40,340 nucleotides of DNA from JANNWF01 sp052390415 (GCA_052390415.1 JBQTGY010000110.1:1-40340), one strand, 5' to 3'; numbered from the stretch's first letter, positions 18,037 to 25,697 are shown. The notes: generated by a model from the sequence alone, not told the origin. Program-made: numbers and translations.

Positions 18037-18065
18037 AAAGCCACGGCGTTTCAGTCCCTTTCACT

Positions 18066-18515
18066 TCAAAGCCGGAGATCGAGCATGTCGTCGCTGACTT
18101 CGTCTTCGCCGATGGTCTGGCGAATCTGAGCCAAGTGCGCTTGCTCGCTCCACAGTTCGAATTTGCTACCCATCCCCAACAACACCGCTTTCTTGTCGAT
18201 ACCCGTCGCGTTGCGGTGGCTGGCCGGCAACAACAAGCGCCCGCTGCCATCCAGCTCGACAAAGGTCGCCGCACCCACCAACTTCAATTGCAGGGCGCGA
18301 TGCACGCGCTTGGAGTTCGGCAACTTGTTGACCTCGTCGCGCACACGTTCCCACTCAGCCACCGGGTACAGCCACAAACAACCTTGTTCGTAGGGGTTGT
18401 ATGCCACCACCAGACGACTCGCACATTCGCGCACGACGGCGTCGCGGTGAGCGGTGGGCACCGCCAACCGGCCCTTGTCGTCAATCGTGATTGCTGTCTC
18501 GCCTTGGAAGTTCAT
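18066..18515 (-). CDS. mraZ: MraZ, repressor and first gene of the dcw cluster
   Basis: DNA-binding regulator of the AbrB/SpoVT swapped-hairpin fold. 149 aa from the ATG at 18515 (MNFQGETAITIDDKGR); a GTG two codons upstream is possible. The two family repeats are seen as DDKGRLAVPTAHR near residue 12 and ELDGSGRLLLPASHR in the second half. E. coli MraZ represses its own promoter by binding TGGGN repeats spaced by 10 bp; the matching array lies directly upstream (18516-18560). The rsmH start follows after about 40 nt, across a hairpin repeat. Confidence 0.96.
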   Translation of the reverse strand: MNFQGETAITIDDKGRLAVPTAHRDAVVRECASRLVVAYNPYEQGCLWLYPVAEWERVRDEVNKLPNSKRVHRALQLKLVGAATFVELDGSGRLLLPASHRNATGIDKKAVLLGMGSKFELWSEQAHLAQIRQTIGEDEVSDDMLDLRL

Positions 18516-18560
18516 GACCACGGGGAACCACTATTTCCCCTAATTTCCTACGTCCGCCCA
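18516..18560 (-). promoter_or_regulatory. MraZ operator: five boxes at 10-bp spacing
   Basis: Reading the minus strand from 18560: TGGGC, TAGGA, GGGGA, TGGTT and TGGTC start exactly 10 bases apart, each separated by 5 nt. The first three best match the known TGGGN MraZ box. The first box abuts the -10 element, a good position for autorepression. Confidence 0.75.
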
Positions 18561-18588
18561 CATTAGGCAGCGTTCCGAGGCCTGTCAA
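18560..18588 (-). promoter_or_regulatory. mraZ/dcw promoter (sigma70)
   Basis: Minus strand TTGACA (18588-18583), exactly 17 nt, then TAATGT (18565-18560). This is the best promoter in the window and sits about 45 nt upstream of the mraZ ATG, overlapping the first MraZ box. Confidence 0.85.
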
Positions 18589-19043
18589 GGAAAAGCGAAA
18601 CTTTGTAAACCACAGCTAAACTCCCGCCAGCGTTAGGTTTTATGCCGCGGACGTTAGCGGAAATTTAATCTTCTGGAAATACATTTACTTAGGAGACATT
18701 GCTAACAATTTTCTAAGAATACCGGCGCGATTGCATCGCGGCCCCATTACCCGGACTGAAATTGCTGCGGCGCAGCAATGGGAATGCCGACTGGCTTCCC
18801 AGACCCCAAGATTGGCATGTGTTGGGTTGAGCGGCATGGCGACGGGAGGCCCCATGCTGAGCAGCGGCTCAGCAGGGCTAGCCGGGCGGATCCGGCGCGG
18901 TCGGAGACCGGCGTTTGCGTACTTGCGAAAGAGCACGCTGGGATGCGCTGGGATGCGAGCGCGACTGTGATGGAGCGCTGACGATGCGACGCAATCGGCT
19001 ACCAGGCGGGGCGAGAGCGCACACTCCTACCTGTTTGCTGCGA
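18589..19043. other. Gene-free stretch upstream of mraZ
   Basis: No convincing gene. The part next to mraZ is AT-richer than average (to about 18720), with TAAACTCC and TTACTTAGG runs. A perfect short hairpin ATTGCTGC-GGC-GCAGCAAT lies at 18761-18779. Short open frames here lack family resemblance and good start signals. Confidence 0.5.
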
Positions 19044-19069
19044 CAGTGCGCGCCAAGCGGCGCGCACTG
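19044..19069 (-). terminator. Strong hairpin downstream of the small membrane protein gene
   Basis: Perfect 11-bp stem CAGTGCGCGCC / GGCGCGCACTG with a 4-nt loop, about 20 nt after the stop at 19089 on the minus strand. It lacks a T tract, so termination is plausible but not certain. Confidence 0.45.
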
Positions 19070-19088
19070 CTAAGGTCATCTGTTCACA

Positions 19089-19415
19089 TCAGCTCTTGCG
19101 AATGCTGATCGCATGGAAGCCGAGCATGCCGACGCCGGCGGCGGTGATCAGCAGGCCCCAGGTCGCAGGTGCATCGGGGCTCAGGTTCAACAGGTCGATC
19201 ACGCCGAAGGCCACACCGACCAAGGTCAGCACGATGCCCCACTTCAAGGCCGCCACGCGGCGTGATTGTTCGTCGGCGGCGAGCATGGCGCGAATCAGAT
19301 CTTCGCTGGTGTTGGTCTCGGCCAAACGGCGCTTGAAACGCGACTCGACTACGATCTTGATGGCCATCACGATGCAGATGAACAAGGTGATGGGGATGAG
19401 CAATGCGAAATCCAT
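19089..19415 (-). CDS. Small membrane protein (DUF6249-like)
   Basis: 108 aa, with an N-terminal membrane segment (residues 3-23), a charged cytoplasmic stretch (FKRRLAETNTSEDLIRAML, about 27-45), and two more hydrophobic segments (about 57-75 and 84-103), ending SIRKS. It resembles DUF6249-type proteins that often accompany ECF sigma genes in this group, but I hold that only moderately. It is divergent from the ECF sigma factor gene with 263 bp between them, so the two may share regulation. Function unknown. Confidence 0.75.
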   Translation of the reverse strand: MDFALLIPITLFICIVMAIKIVVESRFKRRLAETNTSEDLIRAMLAADEQSRRVAALKWGIVLTLVGVAFGVIDLLNLSPDAPATWGLLITAAGVGMLGFHAISIRKS

Positions 19416-19505
19416 GGTGGTCTCTCCGGGGGCGCAAACGGGATGTCTGCTTGCTGGGTGAGAGACGGTGGGTTGCGGATTGGTTGCAGCGTTGTGGAAA
19501 GGAAC

Positions 19506-19617
19506 GGGGCTGGGGACTAGCGGACTGTAACGGACAAATCGGAAGTAGCTCGCTCGGTCTGGCCTGGGGCGCAGCGTTTACCTTCAAACTGCACCCCAGC
19601 CCCTGGTCCCCAGCCCC
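19506..19617. repeat. Long inverted repeat between divergent genes
   Basis: Arms GGGGCTGGGGACTAG (19506-19520) and CTGGTCCCCAGCCCC (19603-19617) match at 14 of 15 positions, with an 82-nt spacer. The flanks continue as degenerate AGCCCC/CCCAG tandem sequence. It lies in the leader region of the ECF sigma gene. Confidence 0.55.
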
Positions 19618-19678
19618 CAGCCCCGCTTCTCCAAAACACAACTGCAACCCAAATACGCTTCACCGTCTCCAACTCTCC

Positions 19679-20239
19679 GTGAACGACGATCAAGCCCTCA
19701 TTTCCGCTGTCCTCGGCAATCAGCCGGGTGCCTTTGCGCGTTTGGTGCAGCGCCATCAGCGACTGGTGTGGCATCTGATCGTGCGCATGGTCAAGAATCC
19801 GGCGGATGCGGACGAGTTGGCGCAGGAGACCTTCCTGATGGTGCATCGCAAGCTTGCGCAGTTTCGCGCCGAGAGCTCGTTGTCGACCTGGATAGGACAG
19901 ATCGCGTTTTCGTTGGCGACGCGGTTCTTGCAACGCAAGAAGATTCCGTTGCTCGAACCCACCGATGCCGACGACGACGTGATGGAGCGGGTCAGCGACG
20001 ATACCGATCTTGCCGGCAGCATCGCCGACGCCGAACTGTTCGGCCATGTCGCTGCGGCAATGGAAAAACTGCCCGCCATTCAGCGCACCTTGCTCACCTT
20101 GTTTCATCTGGAAGAACAGACTGTCGAAGACGCGGCGCTGATCACCGGCCTGCCGATCGGAACCGTGAAAAGTTACTTGTTTCGCGCCCGTGCACGCTTG
20201 CGGGCGGCGTTGGAAGACCACGTAGGAGTGGCCGCATGA
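19679..20239 (+). CDS. ECF-type RNA polymerase sigma factor
   Basis: 186 aa from the GTG at 19679. Region 2 is at about residues 10-75, with the PADADELAQETFLMVHRKLAQFR core; region 4 at about 120-175 ends with the helix-turn-helix IQRTLLTLFHLEEQTVEDAALITG followed by GTVKSYLFRARARLR. The acidic linker (DADDDV) between them is typical. No ATG is available at the expected start, and the Shine-Dalgarno signal before the GTG is weak. Its stop overlaps the next gene as ATGA, the usual arrangement of sigma and anti-sigma. The signal sensed cannot be told from sequence. Confidence 0.93.
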   Translation: MNDDQALISAVLGNQPGAFARLVQRHQRLVWHLIVRMVKNPADADELAQETFLMVHRKLAQFRAESSLSTWIGQIAFSLATRFLQRKKIPLLEPTDADDDVMERVSDDTDLAGSIADAELFGHVAAAMEKLPAIQRTLLTLFHLEEQTVEDAALITGLPIGTVKSYLFRARARLRAALEDHVGVAA

Positions 20240-20649
20240 ACACACCATTGTTGGATCGTGAGGCACGTCTGCAAGGCTTGGCGCTGCTGCCGGCGAGCAG
20301 TGATGAGCCGGCCAGCGTGGAGACCTATCGGCAGATCTACGCCGGCATACGCTGGGCACCGATGCCGGCCTTGGCCAGCGACTTCACCGCTCGCGTGCTG
20401 GCCCGCGTCGGTATCGTCGAAGAGGAGCTGAGCCCGGTCGAACGCCGACTGGTGCCGATGCTGTTCACCACGTTCGGGATCGGAGGTGGCTTGACCGCCG
20501 GACCGCAGGTGTTGGGCGCACTCGGTCAGGTCGCGTTCGACTTCACCGGCCTGCCATGGCTGCAAGCCGCCGCTGCACTGACGGCCATCGCCACCGCCGC
20601 CGTGATTGATCGCACCTTGGGTCGGAGAAAACGGGCGAAATCGTTGTAG
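20236..20649 (+). CDS. Putative membrane anti-sigma factor
   Basis: 137 aa, ATG overlapping the sigma stop. The N-terminal 75 residues are soluble and would be cytoplasmic (LASDFTARVLARVGIVEEEL), followed by two hydrophobic segments at about 78-100 and 106-126, then a basic end (RTLGRRKRAKSL). No zinc-binding HxxxCxxC motif is visible, so it is not a ZAS-type anti-sigma. Position and topology suggest it holds the sigma factor at the membrane. The stop codon TAG lies in the first arm of a repeat (20644-20699). Alternative: a membrane protein merely co-transcribed. Confidence 0.65.
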   Translation: MNTPLLDREARLQGLALLPASSDEPASVETYRQIYAGIRWAPMPALASDFTARVLARVGIVEEELSPVERRLVPMLFTTFGIGGGLTAGPQVLGALGQVAFDFTGLPWLQAAAALTAIATAAVIDRTLGRRKRAKSL

Positions 20650-20699
20650 CGGAGCTGGCTCCCCTGCCTTTTGGAAAAGCGGCGGAGCAAGCTCTACAA
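20644..20699. repeat. REP-like imperfect inverted repeat
   Basis: Arms TTGTAGCGGAGCTGGCTCC and GGAGCAAGCTCTACAA pair with a small bulge around a 21-nt loop. It resembles the GTAGGAGC-type REP sequences common in Pseudomonas and Xanthomonas relatives and includes the stop codon of the preceding gene. Confidence 0.6.
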
Positions 20700-20754
20700 A
20701 AGCTCATGACTTTACCCGGTGCGACACGCGGACAAGCTTGTGCTCTGGTAGAGC

Positions 20755-20790
20755 GGACCGAGTGAAGGGAAGGCGTACGCGCGCAGCGCA
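20755..20790 (+). repeat. Dispersed repeat B, copy 1
   Basis: GGACCGAG..AGGCGTA..CGCGCAGCG matches the sequence at 37854-37887 in 29 of 34 positions. It lies inside the repeat island after the sigma/anti-sigma pair. Confidence 0.6.
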
Positions 20791-20808
20791 CGACCTAGCT
20801 CCGCTGTT

Positions 20809-20913
20809 CTCCCTCCCCGATGTTCGGGGGCGATGCCCTGCGGCTTCGGGCCGAAGGCCCGCGCAGGACTGAGCGCGCAACGCGCCGGACGGGTCGGGGA
20901 GGATCTTAGGAAG
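20809..20913 (+). repeat. Dispersed hairpin repeat, split copy A3
   Basis: Starts CTCCCTCCCCGATGTTCGGGG exactly like A1 and A2, then is interrupted by about 60 nt containing CTTCGG-G-CCGAAG, and resumes as GGGTCGGGGAGGATCTTAGGAAG, an eroded version of the second half. The insert reads as a separate GC-rich sequence that entered an older copy. Confidence 0.65.
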
Positions 20914-20921
20914 CACAAGCT

Positions 20922-20976
20922 CCACCTGCTTTTTCTTGACTGGCAGCCGAGCTGTCAGTCAAGAAGAAACAAGTGG
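20922..20976 (-). other. 25-bp imperfect hairpin at the rnpB 3' end
   Basis: Arms 20922-20946 and 20952-20976 around a 5-nt loop; the inner TTCTTGACTG/CAGTCAAGAA part is perfect. Two of the mismatches become G-U pairs in the minus-strand RNA. No U tract follows. It may act as a processing or termination barrier for RNase P RNA. Confidence 0.55.
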
Positions 20977-21346
20977 CGGAGCCGGCCGATAAGCCGGGTT
21001 CTGTCTAGGACAGTCATTCCTCTAGGCCCTGCGTCGCCGCAGGGCTCAAGCAACCTACCCGGAGACACCGCGGGCCGCGGCAACGTCTCCCTATTTGGTC
21101 TTGCTCCCGGTGGGGTTTGCCGTGCCGGTCCGTTACCGGACTCGCGGTGCGCTCTTACCGCACCATTTCACCCTTGCCACGCACACCTTGCGATGCCGTT
21201 CGGCGGTATCTTTCTGTTGCACTTTCCGTCGGCTCGCGCCGCCCAGGCGTTACCTGGCACCGTGCCCTGAGGAGCCCGGACTTTCCTCGCCACCCTTGCC
21301 CACTTGCGTGAACGCGAATGCCGCGACTGTCTGGCCGACTCCGCCG
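20973..21346 (-). ncRNA. rnpB: RNase P RNA, bacterial type A
   Basis: Catalytic RNA of RNase P, which matures tRNA 5' ends. The minus strand shows CCAGACAGTCGC near the 5' end, GAGGAAAGTCCGGGCTC, GGTGCCAGGTAACGCCTGG, GGTGAAATGGTGCGGTAAGAG, CCGGGTAGGTTGCTTGAG and the 3' signature ACAGAACCCGGCTTATCGG. The ends pair as helix P1: 5' GGCGGAGTCGGCC with 3' GGCCGGCTCCGCC, 13 bp including a G-U pair, which sets the limits to within a few bases. Length about 374 nt, typical for type A. It sits 21 nt after the HAD gene. Confidence 0.96.
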
Positions 21347-21352
21347 GCGCGA

Positions 21353-21358
21353 AGTCTA
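21353..21358 (-). promoter_or_regulatory. Candidate rnpB -10 element
   Basis: TAGACT on the minus strand lies 7 nt before the rnpB 5' end inferred from P1 pairing. The best -35 (TTGCAA) is 20 nt further up, inside the end of the HAD gene, so spacing is poor. Confidence 0.35.
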
Positions 21359-21367
21359 CGCGGTCAT

Positions 21368-22117
21368 TCAACCCGGCGTTGCAACTTCAGCCAGTTCTGC
21401 GAGGGCGGCTGGAATTTCGGACGCTTGGCCGATGGTGCGCAAGCGCGGATGATCGGCGGCCACGTGGGCCTGCAGCTCATGACTCCAGGTCACGCGATAC
21501 GGCAGATGCACACCAAAGCCGCCGGCGTTCAATACCGGTGCGATGTCCGAGCGCAACGAGTTGCCGACCATCGCAAACCTCGTTGGTGCCACACCGCATT
21601 CACGCTGCACCCGCGCATACGTGGCCGAATCTTTTTCGGAAACGATTTCAATCCGCTGGAAGACATCGGCCAAGCCACATTGGCGCACCTTGGCTTCTTG
21701 ATGGAACAGGTCGCCCTTGGTGATCAGCACGATCGGCCAGCGCGCGGCAACCGCTGCCACGGCCTCTGGAATGCCCTCCAGCAACTCAACCGGATGGGTC
21801 AAGATCGACTTGCCCAGGTCAACCAGACGATGAATGTCGGCGGCGCTGATGCGGGCATCCGTCAAGGCGATCGCGGTCTCGATCATCGACAGTGTCATGC
21901 CCTTGGCGCCGTAGCCGAACAGGCCGATATTGCGCTGCTCGGTGGCCAGCAGTTGCTGGTGCAGGCCTACATCGGCGAGATCGACGTAACCGCCGACGAT
22001 CTGTTCGAACTCGGCGTGCGCGTCCTGAAAATATCCTTCGCTATGCCAGAGCGTGTCGTCCGCGTCGAAACCGACCAGTTCGATCACGCCCACTTGCGAG
22101 CGCACCGATGGGGTCAA
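21368..22117 (-). CDS. HAD-superfamily hydrolase (phosphatase)
   Basis: 249 aa from a TTG at 22117, which overlaps the upstream DUF808 stop as TTGA; GTG codons 4-10 residues in are alternatives. HAD motif I is FDADDTLWHSE (D18, D20, T22), motif II lies around VLITKGD with the Lys of motif III following (HQEAKVRQCG), and motif IV near MVGNSLRSDIAPVLNAGG. The insertion after motif I suggests a helical cap (subfamily C1). Likely a small-molecule phosphatase; substrate unknown. Its stop is 21 nt from rnpB, so the rnpB promoter must lie within its 3' end. Confidence 0.88.
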   Translation of the reverse strand: MTPSVRSQVGVIELVGFDADDTLWHSEGYFQDAHAEFEQIVGGYVDLADVGLHQQLLATEQRNIGLFGYGAKGMTLSMIETAIALTDARISAADIHRLVDLGKSILTHPVELLEGIPEAVAAVAARWPIVLITKGDLFHQEAKVRQCGLADVFQRIEIVSEKDSATYARVQRECGVAPTRFAMVGNSLRSDIAPVLNAGGFGVHLPYRVTWSHELQAHVAADHPRLRTIGQASEIPAALAELAEVATPG

Positions 22118-23049
22118 GCGTGCGCAGCCTTCTTGCCGCGCAGCTTGCCGATCACGGTCACCACGCCAACGATCAGCACGCCGGCAACCACACCGACCAG
22201 GCCATCGGCAGCCAAACTGATCAGCGTGGCCACGAAGCCACCACCGGCAGTCAGGGGCGCGATCAGATGGTGCAGCGCCGGCAGACCGTGAATCAGGATG
22301 CTGCCACCGACCAAAAACATCGCCGCCGTACCCACGATGGACAAGGTCTTCATCAACTTGGGCGCGGCCAGCAAGATGCCACGGCCAAATGCACGACGCG
22401 ACTTGGCCGCAGCACCTTCACCAATGGTCTTGGTCAGCGCGAGCCCCGCATCGTCCAGCTTGACGATGCCTGCGACCAGACCGTACACGCCAATCGTCAT
22501 CAATACGGCGATGGTGACCAAGGTGGCGACCTGCAACGTGAACGTGGCGGCCGCCACACTGCCGAGCGCAATCACGATGATTTCGGCTGAAAGTATGAAA
22601 TCGGTGCGGATGGCGCCCTTGATCTTGCTGGACTCCACCGCCAGCAGGTCCGCTTCCGGGTTGAGCAGCGCCTTGGTCAGCTCGTCTTCTTCCTTCTGCA
22701 CCTCGGCCTTGCTGTGCAGCAGCTTGTGCAGCACTTTTTCCGCACCCTCAAAACACAAGAACGCACCACCAATCATCAACAACGGGACGATGGCCCAGGG
22801 CGCGAACGCGCTGATCAAGAGTGCCGCCGGTACGAGGATCGCCTTGTTGATCGCCGACCCTTTCGCCACCGCCCATACCACCGGCAACTCGCGCTCGGCT
22901 CGCACGCCTGCAACCTGTTCGGCGCTCAACGCCAGATCGTCGCCGAGCACGCCTGCGGTCTTTTTGGCGGCAACCTTGGTCAGGATGGCAACGTCATCGA
23001 GGATGACCGCAATGTCGTCAAGAAGCGCAAGCAAGCTGGCACCGGCCAT
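22114..23049 (-). CDS. DUF808 family membrane protein
   Basis: 311 aa, matching the DUF808 (YedI-like) family: N-terminal MAGASLLALLDDIAVILDDVAILTKVAAKKTAGVLGDDLA, then several membrane segments, including AILVPAALLISAFAPWAIVPLLMIGGAFLCFEG and a long hydrophobic C-terminal half, with the charged loop HSKAEVQKEEDELTKA between. Function unknown in the family. It is followed by the HAD gene with a 4-nt overlap. The nearest upstream gene on the same strand ends at 23120. Confidence 0.92.
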   Translation of the reverse strand: MAGASLLALLDDIAVILDDVAILTKVAAKKTAGVLGDDLALSAEQVAGVRAERELPVVWAVAKGSAINKAILVPAALLISAFAPWAIVPLLMIGGAFLCFEGAEKVLHKLLHSKAEVQKEEDELTKALLNPEADLLAVESSKIKGAIRTDFILSAEIIVIALGSVAAATFTLQVATLVTIAVLMTIGVYGLVAGIVKLDDAGLALTKTIGEGAAAKSRRAFGRGILLAAPKLMKTLSIVGTAAMFLVGGSILIHGLPALHHLIAPLTAGGGFVATLISLAADGLVGVVAGVLIVGVVTVIGKLRGKKAAHA

Positions 23050-23119
23050 GGCGAAGCTCCAAAGGGGATGGCGCGATTCTAGCCCGGCTGTTTGATCGGA
23101 ACGCTACTGCGCCAGTGAA

Positions 23120-23938
23120 CTACCTCGCAACAGCCGCTTTGCGCTTGAGGTCCCGATGCATCAGCGCCAGCACGGCAACCGCACCCAGATCCAGCAACAG
23201 CAGCAAAGCCCAGATCGGCCAGGCGAAGTTGCCTTGCGAGAGCAGAGGGCCCCAGTCGCTGTCCGCCAACAGCGCGACCAGCGGCTTTTTGAAGATGGCG
23301 CCCACCAGCACGACGAACAGCCCACCGACGAACACCAGCCCGATGCGCACGCCGGTGTGCGCAATGGCGGTCCACACGAATACGCCGCTGCCGCGTCGAC
23401 GCCAGGCGGAAATCTCAAGCGCCGTCGACACCAACAACCCGATCAATGCAGCGACGATGGCCCAATGCAGGCTGTGTCCGAGCAGTTTGCTCAGCATCGT
23501 CGCGCGAATCAGTTCCCCGCTCGCGTCCGGCGGAAGCCCCGCGCGGGCGTCATGGATCAACCAGCCGACGATGGCTCCACCCACCACCGCGGTCCAGATG
23601 ATCACCGTCAGCAGCCCGCCCGCGCTGCGCCGAAACGCCGGGCACGGCACTACCGTCCGCACCATGATCCAGCCAATCCAGAACATCGCCAGGAATTCCA
23701 CGATCAGCGGCAGCACCAGATAGGGCGCTGTCATGCCGCCCATGATCGCGCACGCCAGCAACGCATAAACCAGCGCCAGCGTCCCCAGCTTGACGGCGAC
23801 GCTGATCGGATCAGAGCGCTGCGAAACCAGTAGGGCAGCGTCGATCTCGGCGTCGGTGTAACCACCGTTCTTGAGTCGCTGCTCTTCCAGACTGCCTGAG
23901 CCCATGGCACCACCAGGCATCGCTCGTCTTCGGGCCAT
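23120..23938 (-). CDS. Polytopic membrane protein, unassigned
   Basis: 272 aa from the ATG at 23938 (MARRRAMPGG); a longer frame to 24148 has no family support and would run into the divergent MBOAT leader. A soluble N-terminus of about 45 residues contains LEEQRLKNGGYTDAEIDAALL, a small helical motif, followed by about six hydrophobic segments and a basic end (MHRDLKRKAAVAR). I do not recognise the family. It lies in the same direction as the DUF808 gene after a 70-bp gap, and divergent from the acyltransferase pair. Confidence 0.75.
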   Translation of the reverse strand: MARRRAMPGGAMGSGSLEEQRLKNGGYTDAEIDAALLVSQRSDPISVAVKLGTLALVYALLACAIMGGMTAPYLVLPLIVEFLAMFWIGWIMVRTVVPCPAFRRSAGGLLTVIIWTAVVGGAIVGWLIHDARAGLPPDASGELIRATMLSKLLGHSLHWAIVAALIGLLVSTALEISAWRRRGSGVFVWTAIAHTGVRIGLVFVGGLFVVLVGAIFKKPLVALLADSDWGPLLSQGNFAWPIWALLLLLDLGAVAVLALMHRDLKRKAAVAR

Positions 23939-24198
23939 CGTCCGTGTTCTCTCGCTCTTTCTGACTGCGTGGTGGTTGCCACTGCTCGCGGACAAAGTGT
24001 AAGCCGTCGGGTGCGGACATTGACCCGCCACGGCGGCTCGGTATTCGCGGCCCACAGGCGTGACGGACAAACCGCCATTCACGGGCGATAATGCCGCCCC
24101 GCTCCGGACCGCCCGGCGAATCCGATCAACCCGGACGCCTGGCCGCAATCTTCGTCAGTGACTGGTGTGCAGGCAGCCTTGCCGCTGCGCGCCAAACC

Positions 24199-25656
24199 GT
24201 GCGCCCCCCGCCGAGAATCGCAAGCCGCATAGTATTCAGTTCGACCATTTTCCTGTTCGTGTTCCTGCCGGCGTTTCTGCTTGGCTCGGTGCTGGCTTCG
24301 CACTTTGGCGCGCGCGCCCGCAATCTCAACATCGTCGTCTTCAGCCTCGCCTTCTATGTGTTCGGTGGTGGCATTTACACCGCGATCCTGATCGGCTCGA
24401 TCCTGTTCAACTGGGCTTGGGCGCGCTATGTCCTGACGCTGACGAGAACTCGGACGCAATCGCGCACGGCCCTGGCGGTGGGAATCGCGGTCAATCTGCT
24501 GCCATTGCTGGCATTCAAGTACCTCGACTTCCTGTTCGCGCTGACGACGCAGTACCTGTTTCGTCCGTTCCTCTCGCTGGACTTGCCGGCGCTGGACCTG
24601 TTCCTGCCGGCCGGCATCTCCTTCTATACGTTTCAGGCGATGTCCTATCTGATCGATGTGCATCGTCGCGAGACACCAGCGGAGCGCTCGCTGCTGGTGT
24701 TCTCAGCCTACAAGCTGCTGTTCCCGCAGCTGGTTGCAGGCCCCATCGTGCGTTACGTGGAAGTGCGCGAAGGCCTGCACGCGGCACGCATGTCGGTGGA
24801 TCTCTTCAACGCCGGCATCTTTTTCTTCGGCGCGGGCCTTGCCAAGAAGATGCTGATCGCGGATCCGATTGGCCGCGTGGTCGATCAGATCTATGCCTTG
24901 CCGGCCGATCAGGTCACCAACCTGATGGCGTGGGTCGCCAACGTCGGTTATTTCCTGCAGATCTTTTTCGATTTCTCCGGCTACTCGTCAATGGCGATTG
25001 GCCTCGGCCTGATGATGGGGCTGTCCTTTCCAGACAACTTCCAGCAGCCGTATCGCGCGCAGTCGATCACCGAATTCTGGCGCCGCTGGCACATGACCCT
25101 GTCGCGCTGGTTTCGCGACTATCTCTACATCCCGCTGGGTGGCAACCGCCATGGCGCCGCGCGCACTGCATTCAATCTGTGGCTGGTTTTCCTGCTGTGC
25201 GGCCTGTGGCACGGCGCCGCACTGACCTTTGTCGCCTGGGGCGCGTATCACGGCATGCTGCTGATCATCGAACGCTTCGCCCGCGACCGCTTCAACATCG
25301 CACCGCGCGGCCTGATCGGCATCGTGATCACGACGCTGCTGGTGCTGGTGGGCTGGGTGCTGTTCCGCTCGCAGGATTTTGCCCAGGTGCAAACCATGTT
25401 GGCCAAGCTCGCCTTCATCGATCGCACCGGTGTGTCGGTGTTCGAAGTCAGCTACTACCTCAGACCGTACACCATTACCTTGTTTGCGACCGGGTTGCTG
25501 CTGGCGTGGCTGCCAGTTGATCGCTGGAACCTGCGCTCACGCTTGCTCGGCAACCGCGCCGCGCTGGCAGCGGTGTTCGGTGTGCTGTTGCTCACCGCAT
25601 CGATCGCCGAGTTGGCTGCCAGCGGCTTCAATCCCTTCATCTATTTCCAGTTCTAG
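24199..25656 (+). CDS. MBOAT-family O-acyltransferase (AlgI-like)
   Basis: Polytopic acyltransferase that probably moves acetyl groups across the inner membrane for glycan O-acetylation. Signatures: PAGISFYTFQAMSYLIDVHR, FPQLVAGPIVRY, FFDFSGYSSMAIGLGLMMG, FWRRWHMTLSRWFRDYLYIPLGGNR, and the catalytic-His region LCGLWHGAALTFVAWGAYHG. Homologues begin (M)VFSSTIFLFVFLP; here that position is ATA (24229), not ATG. In-frame starts are GTG 24199 (chosen), ATG 24091, or a GTG at 24259 that cuts into the first membrane segment. None has a good ribosome binding site. The AlgJ/AlgX-like gene follows, giving a two-gene acetylation unit. Confidence 0.93.
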   Translation: MRPPPRIASRIVFSSTIFLFVFLPAFLLGSVLASHFGARARNLNIVVFSLAFYVFGGGIYTAILIGSILFNWAWARYVLTLTRTRTQSRTALAVGIAVNLLPLLAFKYLDFLFALTTQYLFRPFLSLDLPALDLFLPAGISFYTFQAMSYLIDVHRRETPAERSLLVFSAYKLLFPQLVAGPIVRYVEVREGLHAARMSVDLFNAGIFFFGAGLAKKMLIADPIGRVVDQIYALPADQVTNLMAWVANVGYFLQIFFDFSGYSSMAIGLGLMMGLSFPDNFQQPYRAQSITEFWRRWHMTLSRWFRDYLYIPLGGNRHGAARTAFNLWLVFLLCGLWHGAALTFVAWGAYHGMLLIIERFARDRFNIAPRGLIGIVITTLLVLVGWVLFRSQDFAQVQTMLAKLAFIDRTGVSVFEVSYYLRPYTITLFATGLLLAWLPVDRWNLRSRLLGNRAALAAVFGVLLLTASIAELAASGFNPFIYFQF

Positions 25657-25697
25657 ACCGGACTATTCATGAACCGCCGTGATGATTGCGCAGGTAT

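Noticed and set aside
18685..18981. Short open frames between mraZ and the 19089 gene
   Set aside because: No family likeness, no ribosome binding sites, overlapping frames on both strands.
24165..25520. 451-codon open frame in a second plus-strand frame inside the MBOAT gene
   Set aside because: Out-of-frame shadow; the MBOAT frame carries all family motifs.
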